Part shown: piece by piece, positions 56,376-64,000 of the stretch | Numbering within the stretch: position 1 is the stretch's first letter | Layout of the letters: each line of letters starts with the position of its first letter | Assembly (NCBI RefSeq): GCF_001641265.1 | Contig: NW_020167545.1 | Span: 124,001 to 188,000 of the forward strand | Length of the DNA stretch: 64,000 nucleotides | Direction of reading: 5' to 3' | Source: Pseudogymnoascus destructans | Taxonomy: Eukaryota > Ascomycota > Leotiomycetes > Thelebolales > Thelebolaceae | The notes under the pieces: generated by a model | The model's database searches: none | The model's input: the letters and a program-made list of their open reading frames with translations, nothing else | Told to the model about the DNA's origin: nothing | Translations under genes and position numbers: made by a program

Positions 56376-58117
56376 GATAAATCGATTGATTGGTGTTTGA
56401 TTGGTCAATGATTTGAAGAATTGGATAAGGATGGTATTGTTGAAGATGTAAAATAATCAACAACATCCAGCGGGATTGACCTGACGTGTAGTCTTACTTT
56501 GAAGTGTAGTATTGGCTTGACCCTTCGGTGGGTGTCAAAGATAATGTTGTTGTTTTTTGGAGGCAACAATCTCGGGGGAAGACGGTGGAATTTATAGGTA
56601 GACCTTCAGGCTTTGTTCTGTGCCTTCGTCGTCCCAGACCCCGTTGAGGCCGAAGCGATTGAATGACACTGTGCTATGCTATGTAAAGAGAGTGATTGGA
56701 AAGGTTTCATGCCCGGTCGAAGTTGTCGTGGTATGCATACAGTATGTGCCATGCATGACTTCCATAGACGCAAGGTCTATCGGGATATCAACGGGCTTAA
56801 CGTTTCCCTGAAAGACACAATGCAAATAGAGCGGCCATCCCAAAGCAAGGGGTTTCATAGGTAACGACTTGATTTGGAGAAGATATTCTTCCATACCCTG
56901 GGCAAACTCCCAGTGCCCCGCCAACAAGCCCCGCCGACGTCCCCAGAATGATCATCACAGACCGCCACCTCCAATCCGCCACAGGCTACGCCCTCAGCCG
57001 CGGAAACGGCCGATAGTACACTGCACTGCTATCAAGGGCAGTTTCTACTCCTCCGGAATTTACGGCTAATGATTGGGACAGGGGAAATGGACTCTATAGC
57101 GGCGCACGTATTAGTGGAGGCCGACCTGCGCTCGGTCAACCATTTGATGGGAGGCCATCACAGGATCCATGGTTTCTCAACAAGTCGGCAGTCGCCAACA
57201 TTGAATGCAAGGAGATCACATTTCCCTTCAATATAAAGGGTTAATATTTTGAAATCATATGCCGAATCTCAGTGGAATGAATAATATGAAGCCGAGCTGG
57301 AACGTATATTTTTTAAAGTATAAAGGTTAGGGCAGACTGTGTTTAAGAAATCTGGGCACACACTCTACCACATAAGATTCATAAACAAACAATAACCCGG
57401 CTTTGATTTGTTACGAAAGTCTTAATCCCTCACGAAGCATCTTGGAAGGCAACAAGGAGCGGGCTCTCGCTGGCCTCGAGGGTTTCTCCGTCTCACCTCC
57501 TAGGAGATAACAATGAACTCTGTCTCAGCTTCAAAGATATAACAATGCACAGCATATTTTGCAATTGGCTGGTGTTGGCAAGAGTTGTTCTATTCAAGAC
57601 TCTCTCGCAGCCCCCTTGCTTCCTGTGCAGCCGGCCGTGGTAACGGCACTTCTGTCAAATCCTAGATCTTGTAGCGCCACTGATAGTAAAGGCATGCTGA
57701 ATGCCGTCATAAATCCAAATACAGTGTAGTTTATCTCAACTTTGAAATTTGGGGTATTTATTTCGACGTTGTGGCCATCACAGTGCTTAAAACGTTGGGG
57801 TACAGGTCCCTCAGCATCAGGGATGGATCGAGGAGTGTAGATCATTGTAAATATTATAGATCCACTGAGAGATTAACATACCTGCTGCCTCCTGTACCTT
57901 ACTCCTGTTGTTTTTGACATGTTCGAATCGATCGAGAAACCGATCTCTGGTGGAGCCGCGACGCCGCAGCACAACTAACCGTAATAGGCAATATCAAACG
58001 TCAAGTGCAAGTGCGACTTGACATTATGGACGAATGCAGCCACATCCAAAATAAACGGGGCCTTCTATCAAAGAAGACATATCACAAACCTGGAACCCTG
58101 CAGCCAAACTACAAAGA
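56376..58117. other. Intergenic 1.74 kb, no firm gene
   Basis: Upstream region of the secreted protein gene and of the dioxygenase gene. A minus-strand frame at 57594-57845 (MIYTPRSIPDAEG) has no recognisable motif. AT-rich stretches and no obvious repeats. Confidence 0.5.
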
Positions 58118-59002
58118 ATGAAACACAAGAATGCCAACCCCAAGAAGAACACCGCTAAAAGCCCGCCATCCGAACCCCCACCAAACTGGCCCCCATTCAA
58201 ACCCCTCCTCCCCGCGTCCGACCTCTCCCTAGAACCCATCGTGGACTCGCAAATCATTGTCACCCGCAACTTCTGGACCTCGACGTTGTGTAAAGATTAC
58301 GTCTCCTTCCTCAGATCCCTGCCTCTGGTCACGACGCCAGGGAAGCCGAAAAAGGGCGATGCTGTGCGCGTCAACGATCGCTTCCAGATCACAGACCCTG
58401 CGTTCGCCAACAGATTATGGCTGGAGACCGGCCTACGAGAGCTTGTGAATGGGAGGACAGACGAGGAGGAGGAGGAGTCTATGAGTAACGAGGAGAGGAG
58501 AAGACTATGGTATGTTCCACACGTGACGTGACACTGGACAGAGATATGCAAATGTGCTTCTACTAACGAACACAGGGGCGGCGAAGTCGTAGGACTGAAC
58601 CCCTCAGTCCGGATCTACCGTTACACCCCAGGCCAATTTTTCGACCAGCATTGTACGACCCCCTCCCCTCCCCCTGTCACCTCTCCCTAACCCTCCTCCC
58701 TAGACGACGAATCGAATATCATCAACCTCCCCACCACCCCTACCACCCCCGCAAAGACAACCTGGACCCTCCTCCTCTACCTTACTTCCCCCGCCACAGG
58801 TTGTGAGGGCGGCCAAACGGTCTTCTACCCCGACGACCTGCCGTCCAAGAACTCGCCGATCCAGAAGGAGGTCGTGGTCGAGCTGGAGACGGGCATGTTG
58901 CTGCTGCATAAGCACGGGAATGAGTGCATGCTGCATGAGGGGCGTGAGGTGACGGCGGGCGAGAAATGGGTCATTCGGACGGATCTGTGCGTTCGGAGGT
59001 AG
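58118..59002 (+). CDS. 2-oxoglutarate/Fe(II) dioxygenase, prolyl-4-hydroxylase type
   Basis: Three exons, 58118-58509, 58576-58652 and 58704-59002, give 255 aa. The N-terminus is Lys/Pro-rich. The double-stranded beta-helix core shows RIYRYTPGQFFDQHYDES, where His156 and Asp158 form the HxD iron pair, then CEGGQTVFY, and LLLHKHGNECMLHEGREV with the distal His (about 234). Lys244 and Arg248 in GEKWVIRTD are in place to hold 2-oxoglutarate. No signal peptide is seen, so a cytosolic or nuclear hydroxylase is more likely than an ER collagen-type enzyme. Substrate unknown. Confidence 0.9.
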
Positions 59003-59758
59003 GGTCGGTGAGTGTGACGGCACGGAAGGTTAGATGGGCTCGGAAAAGATGGTTGTGGGCGGTTATTTGATGTTTTACGGTAAGACGAATAAGACGAATT
59101 TATAAATTATTTATGGAGGTGAAGAATCAAGAGGACTAGATAAGCAGTTGAGTCTTAATAGCTTTGTGGTAGGTTAAGTTCGAGTAATGCCTTCTTCACG
59201 TGGGTTTCTAGGTAATAAGTTACCAAAGTTCTGGGAATCCACCCACACACAAAACCCACAACTATCCCATCCCACCTCTCCCCCAACACCAAGCCAAGGC
59301 CACCCTTATAACCCAACTTTAGCCATCTATAAATCAAGCGGCACAGTGGCGCAGTGGAAGTACCACTGTCTGGACAATCTGGCCAGGGCTTGGAATGAAT
59401 AAAGAGGTCATCAATTCGATTCCCAGCAAACAAACGACAAAAAAGTAAAATAAACGCTCATCATCAACATCAATATCAATATCAGCATCAATATCATTAT
59501 CCACATAACACAAAAAGTAAAATCAAGTGATTTTCTCCTCATCAGATCTTAAAAAGAGATTTGATGAGTCTTTTGCCATTTCTTTTGTTTGATACCCCTA
59601 ATGATAGGTGATGGCCCAAGTAGAAAGATAGAAAAGAAGGTCCATTACTCTAGATGCACACAATCAATGCAACCAGCATCACTCTATGAACACCCCCAAG
59701 CCAAGCGCCAAACCCTCCCACCCCCCAAACGCCACCCAGAGCACATACCCAAGCCCGC
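59003..59758. other. Intergenic 760 bp with a tRNA-like element
   Basis: Convergent 3' ends of the dioxygenase and RBM5/10-type genes. It holds the tRNA-like sequence at 59337-59430 and, after it, an A/T-rich run of ATCAATATCA-like repeats (59457-59503). Confidence 0.6.
59337..59430 (+). repeat. tRNA-like sequence, possible SINE or tRNA relic
   Basis: The sequence contains a good RNA polymerase III A box (TGGCGCAGTGG, 59347-59357) and a B-box-like AATTCGATTCC (59413-59423) at the spacing found in tRNA genes. I could not fold a full cloverleaf with pairing acceptor ends, so it is not called as a tRNA gene. An A-rich stretch and simple repeats follow, as in tRNA-derived SINEs. Confidence 0.45.
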
Positions 59759-62265
59759 TCAACTCATCTGCTCAAACCTCTCCTTGGCCTTATCCTTCGC
59801 CCGACTCACAAAATCCGCATACGACCCCCCCGTCGCCCGATTCGCCTCCTCAACCGCATCCCCCACCTTCCCCCCCTGCGCCCCCAACCCCACACCCTGC
59901 GCATAAAGGTGCGTCTCAATCGCCTCCGTCCTTCCCGTCCCCTGCGCCCCCAACCCCTCCCCAGCCGTCCACCCCATCTTGCCCAACAGCGCCGCGCCCT
60001 TCGATTGCACTGGTTTCGACGGCTCCTTGGCTACGGGTGCAGCGGTGTCCTTGCCCTTTTTATGCTGTGATGAGGGCTGTTTGGGTTGGTTGAAGGTCTT
60101 GCGGCGTTCTTGGGCGCGGTCGCGGTAGGCGGCGCTGTCGGGGTCGTTGAGCTTCCCCAGTTTCGCCAGGGCTTTCTCGACTAAATCCTCTTTGAGCATG
60201 TTATCGCGATGTAGCTGGCTTAGGCGCTCGTGCTTGTTCACTTCGGCGTCGGTCTTGAATTGGCGAGAGCAGAGGAGACAGCACTTTCGGACTGGGTCGG
60301 CGAAGGTTTGGGTGGGTGGCGCATCGGCGTCGTTCGGTTGGGCTTCCTTGGCACTGCTATCTCCGGGCTCTGCGGCACTGTTTGCAGGTAGCCCATGTAA
60401 TTCTGCGTGCTGGTTTGACCAGAACTTCAGATGAGGCGCGATGATTTTTTTCGTAGCCGCAGTGTCTTCCTTTCCGGCTTTCCGCTTCTTTGATGCTCCG
60501 CCCTTTGCCGCATCAAGTAGGCCCTCACCAGCAGCTGCTGCCGCCAGCTTCGCGTTGGGATTCTCCTTCGACCTCGTATCCGCAGAAGCCTCACGCGCCA
60601 CGGTCATCTCACTGGCAAACGCGCCCTCATCCCAGTACATGAGTTTCACCGCTGGGTTAGACAACGGACTGAAGGTAAACTTCTCAAACTTTGCGCTCAG
60701 GGCCTGTAGTACCGGCACAAAGACGCCGGCATGAATATATGAAGCCAGTACGGGCTTCGAGGAGATTGTGAACTTATCCGACGAATTATACTTCGCCATT
60801 GCGGCCTGCGCATCGTCCACGGAGCCAAATTCAGCAAACCCGTATCGCCAGCTCTCGTTTGTCTTTCGGTCTCGCACAAGGAATACCCTCATCAAAGAGC
60901 CTTCCTTCGCGCCAAGATTTGCATCGGTGGACGTAGACATCATCTTGGGTTTCTTGTTTGCTTGCGTTTCCGGCGGGGTAGTCGACCCCTTGACGCGGTA
61001 CAACTTGGTCATAGCTTTGGCGAGTAACTCCTCAGTGACGCCTGGCTCGAGATTTCTAAATAGTAGGAACTGGGAGGCTTGATTATCTGGGGACACATCG
61101 CTGTCTCCCGTAGTGGTGACACCCGAAAATGCAGATACGTTGGCCTGGGTGGCTACTCCAACTATACCAGTTGCGCTCGGTCCTAATACGGTCAGCTAGA
61201 TCAAACATACAGCATGTATATACCTACTCATCCGAGGAGCATGGCACCTGAAACAAAGAGTTCTTTGCTGGTAATTCGCCAAGCCGCACTGGAAGGAGTC
61301 AGCATTTTATTCTCGGTGACGGGCCGGTTTGGCCTACATTTTCGCACATCCAGTCCCCCTCGCCCTTTCCAGGCCGGTCTCTATCTTCCTTCTCTCGACT
61401 ATACGCCAATCTAGCCTGTGCATACTCCTCGCTAGTCTGAGGCATACCGTACGACCCTCGGAACTGTATCGACGGGTAGTACATCTCCAGGAAAACCTTG
61501 GAATCTCTCAGCGTGGCGAATTTCGCAAACGCAAACTGCCGCGATTGACCTGTACCACATTATCAGACAAACGTCTCCCCCCCGAAATGTTGCTATACAC
61601 GCACCAGTCCGTTTATCCCTAATCAGGCGCACCTGCTCCAGGCCATCCGCAGTAAAGCTCGTCTTCAGTTCATGGGCAATCTGTAAAAATCCGCAAAAGG
61701 CCAAGAAGGCCATTCCCTATGCTTAGCCAGCGTCCCAGTCCAATCGCTCATGAACACTTAGGGTGGTGATAATTTGCGGGCATGCATCATGCTGCCACAA
61801 ACACGGAAGAAGGGGGATGAGGGGTGCCAACGTCTTCCTGTGTCATCTCCACCGGCAGCCCATCCATGATGAGCGTCCGGCTCGGCGGCCCCCCATACGG
61901 CTCGCGGCTCCTGCTCCTGCTGTATTCGCGTCGCGGCGACCGGTAGCCCTCGTGGTCGCGGTCGGTGTAGCGTCCTCGGCCCTCTCGGCGGGGTGATCGC
62001 GGCGCCTCTGGTCGGCGCTCGTATGGGGCGTCGCCTGTTGGGGTGCGGTGCGTCGTCGTTGTCGTCGACCTTGCGTAATCTTTCAAAACTCCATTATCAG
62101 CAGTGCTTCGTGGTAGTAGTCCCGCAATAAACCATCGTTACCGTGCGGCGCTTCCGGGCTGTGATCGTAACGGTAGCTGTAGCCCTGTTGGTGGGCTGAG
62201 TCGGGTTGGTCGTCGTACATGTCCGGCCTGTCGTAGGGGGCCCTGTGGCCGTGAGGACGGCTCAT
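59759..62265 (-). CDS. RBM5/RBM10-type splicing regulator
   Basis: Six exons (62265-62142, 62079-61832, 61680-61605, 61549-61338, 61288-61228, 61182-59759) give about 714 aa. A Tyr/Arg/Ser-rich head leads into RRM1 (TLIMDGLPVEMTQED, VRLIRDKRTGQSRQFAFAKF). A RanBP2-type zinc finger follows (DWMCENCGLANYQQRTLCFR), then RRM2 (QFLLFRNLEPGVTEELLAKA, YGFAEFGSVDDAQAAM). Later come a C2H2 finger (CLLCSRQFKTDAEVNKHERL) and a C-terminal G-patch (LLGKMGWTAGEGLGAQGTGR). This exact order is that of RBM5, RBM6 and RBM10, which regulate 3' splice-site choice in early spliceosomes. The first long intron starts GTTGGC, an unusual but possible donor; the frame requires it. Confidence 0.88.
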
Positions 62266-62540
62266 GTTGGTATATGGATAGCAAGCAATATATAAGATTG
62301 TCGTTGCAATAGAGATGTGAATTACTGGTGAGCGCGTTTAACTGCTTCTAATCGGAGGTTGACCAGAAGTGCCAAAGGTGCCCCGTCTGTGTTTGACAAC
62401 CACGCAAACACCAACCAACGGCAATGGCCGTTGAACTGCCTGGAAGTACAAAGCCGCCTTTACTTTATTGACATCGCCGTTGACAAGCCACTTTCTATAC
62501 TACTGTACCCATCTCTCTCCCATCTTATAATATCGCAAAT

Positions 62541-63068
62541 ATGCCGGTCCCCGCAGGAGCAAACATGTGCGGGCAATCGACCTTTGACAAGCGTAGGTCT
62601 TAACAGCTCCACCAGACCACCCAGATGCTAACGTTCAAACAGTGAAGATGGGCGCAATGATGGGCGGCAGTGCGTGTACAACACCCCATACCGCGTACGG
62701 CGAACTAACAGGTGCATAGCTGTGGGCGTCATCATCGGCTTCATCTTCGGTGGGTCTCTTCCCCCCCGCGGCTCTACAATTGCAGAATCTGACCAGCAAC
62801 AGGAAGCGTCAACATTATGCGATACGGAGCTGGGCCAAACGGCGTGATGAGGTCTCTGGGGCAATACATGGCTGGATCTGGGGCAACATTTGGGTTCGTC
62901 TGAGCGTTATGCGCAGAGGGCGATTGTTTACTGATTCCCTCATTTAGGTTCTTCATGGGTATCGGTAGCACCATTCGCCAAGACGCCTCTCCCATCATGG
63001 CCGAGGCATACCTCAATGCACGAAGGCGCGCGATGATCATGCCACGACCGCGCCCAACCGCGAATTAA
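62541..63068 (+). CDS. MGR2: TIM23-complex subunit Mgr2 (ROMO1 family)
   Basis: Five exons (62541-62592, 62643-62669, 62720-62749, 62803-62893, 62948-63068) give 106 aa; exons 2 and 3 have only 27 and 30 nt. The product reads STFDKLKMGAMMGGTVGVII across exons 1-3. GFIFGSVNIMRYGAGPNGVM follows, then LGQYMAGSGATFGFFMGIGS. Two membrane helices with Gly-zipper spacing are characteristic of ROMO1/Mgr2, which seals the TIM23 channel of the mitochondrial inner membrane laterally. The basic C-terminal tail (NARRRAMIMPRPRPTAN) is longer than in yeast. Heavy splitting of such a small gene hides it from single-frame searches. Confidence 0.9.
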
Positions 63069-63417
63069 ATGGAGGGGAGGTGTATATGAGGAAAGAGGAG
63101 GGGGAGGCTGTAACGATTAGTGTACAAAGACTGTGATATTAGCCGGTGTCTTCTCAAGACTCTGGGGATATCGAAAATATATCAAAAGTCTGGGCCAACC
63201 ATGGAAGGGAGGAGAGGAAGGACATGCAGCTCCAGAGTATGCTGCGATGGGTTGTTATAAAAATCATAAATAAACTTCAAATACAGCACATGTTCACCTC
63301 CTTCATTGAGCTCCAGACAAACTTGCTTGATACATGAAAGCCAGCCAGCCTACTATAGCAGCTCGGGTATAAAGCCAACAACTTGCATGCCAACACATAC
63401 GCCGAACCATCACCGGC
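63069..63417. other. Intergenic 350 bp, no gene seen
   Basis: Convergent 3' flanks of MGR2 and the MOCS2B-type gene. Confidence 0.5.
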
Positions 63418-63999
63418 CTATTTCCGATGTACAACCGGTCCATGCCCTTTCTCGAGCGGCGGGCCGGGTCGCCTGGTGTCTTCCTCTGACGGAAGGGGGT
63501 CGGATTTTATGATTACCGGCGACGGTGCAGCTGCTTCTGATTCCACAGCTTCCTCCGCCACCTTCTCCCCCCCAACTTTCTCCTCCACACCCTCATCCAC
63601 CTTCTCCCCCAAAACCCCATCCCTATTAGCCCTCCACACCCCCCCCCCTCAAACCTCTCCATCTTCCACACCTCCACCTCCTTCTTACACCTCTCCAACG
63701 CCTCCTCCCCCCCCCTCCAGGCCCCCCCCCTATGCTTCGTCCCCAGCGCAACCAGGATACTCTCCTCGCCCACCCCCACCTCTCCCAGTCGATGCGCAAT
63801 CGCCACTCCCGACGCCCCATACTTGGCCTGTATGTCCGTGCAGATCCGCAGCATGGACCGCAGCGCGAGTGGCGCGTAGGCGGAGTAGGAGAGCCCCGTG
63901 ACGGTTTCGGAGCCGAAGGTCGAGCGCGTGGTGCCGGAGAAGAGGACGTTGGCGCCGGAGTGGGGGGAGCGGACTAGGGAGAGGATGTGCGTGGCGGAA
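63418..63999 (-). CDS. Molybdopterin synthase large subunit, MOCS2B type (partial, frame break)
   Basis: The gene enters from the right edge. On the minus strand the frame reads HILSLVRSPHSGANVLFSGT, YSAYAPLALRSMLRICTDIQ, GVAIAHRLGEVGVGEESILV and KKEVEVWKMERFEGG, the MoaE fold with its conserved His-Arg and Lys positions. After a run of ten C/G (63639-63648) the frame must change to continue as GVWRANRDGVLGEKV, the normal fungal continuation, and ends at 63418 with a Lys/Glu-rich tail. The enzyme adds the dithiolene sulfurs to precursor Z in molybdenum cofactor synthesis. The break sits exactly in the homopolymer, which points to a sequencing or assembly slip. Confidence 0.85.
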
Positions 64000-64000
64000 A

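Noticed and set aside
57594..57845. 84-codon minus-strand frame starting MIYTPRSIP
   Set aside because: No recognisable motif, no neighbouring exon that extends it, AT-rich setting; left as non-coding.
59337..59430. Functional tRNA gene
   Set aside because: A and B boxes are present, but I could not pair the acceptor and anticodon stems.

Overview
The window is nuclear DNA of a filamentous ascomycete (Pezizomycotina). The genes carry short introns of about 45-150 bp with GT..AG borders and CT(A/G)AC-like branch sites. The proteins are fungal in kind: RHO3, a SLMAP/PRO45-type FHA protein, Mgr2, the RAVE subunit Rav2/Rogdi, a MOCS2B-type protein. The transposons are typical fungal ones (chromodomain Ty3/gypsy, hAT, a pogo-like remnant). 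I cannot name class or genus from the sequence. All splice structures were assembled by eye from splice signals, reading-frame phase and family motifs; none has transcript support.

Layout. (1) 1-10.1 kb is a nest of mobile elements. A Ty3/gypsy chromovirus enters from the left edge (Gag, Pol, an antisense reading frame, 3' LTR ending at 6780). Its integrase is split by a solo LTR of another element with a perfect 5-bp target duplication. Next comes a decayed pogo-like transposase fragment, into which a complete 2.6-kb hAT element with an 8-bp target duplication has jumped. (2) 10.3-12.8 kb is a decayed gene of a RING/IBR-type zinc-finger family with stops and frameshifts. (3) From 14 kb on the window is gene-rich housekeeping DNA: DHA2-type transporter, Arb2-domain protein, mitochondrial ribosomal protein MRP2 (uS14m), SDR, GNAT acetyltransferase, POP7, RAV2/Rogdi, membrane-anchored thioredoxin, SPOUT methyltransferase, HNH protein, RSM22, LIP2, otubain, COP9 subunit 2, CWC25, RHO3, HST2-type sirtuin, PRO45/HAM-4-type FHA protein, a hydrolase-ankyrin fusion, a secreted cysteine-rich KR-repeat protein, a 2OG-Fe(II) oxygenase, an RBM5/10-type splicing factor, MGR2, and at the right edge a molybdopterin synthase large subunit.

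Functional themes. There is no obvious gene cluster. Several neighbours serve mitochondria (MRP2, RSM22, LIP2, MGR2) or RNA processing (POP7, CWC25, RBM5/10-type, SPOUT methyltransferase), mixed with ubiquitin/COP9 and signalling genes. Thioredoxin/SPOUT, CSN2/CWC25 and HST2/PRO45 are divergent pairs that may share promoter space.

Most unusual items. A predicted secreted protein has repeated KR-bounded cysteine motifs, like a Kex2-processed precursor. A lipase-fold hydrolase is joined to about 14 ankyrin repeats without a NACHT domain and has an 11-nt micro-exon. A cysteine-rich reading frame lies antisense in the chromovirus. Three otherwise sound genes carry single frame breaks, two of them at homopolymer C/G tracts. 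Several minisatellites sit in promoters.
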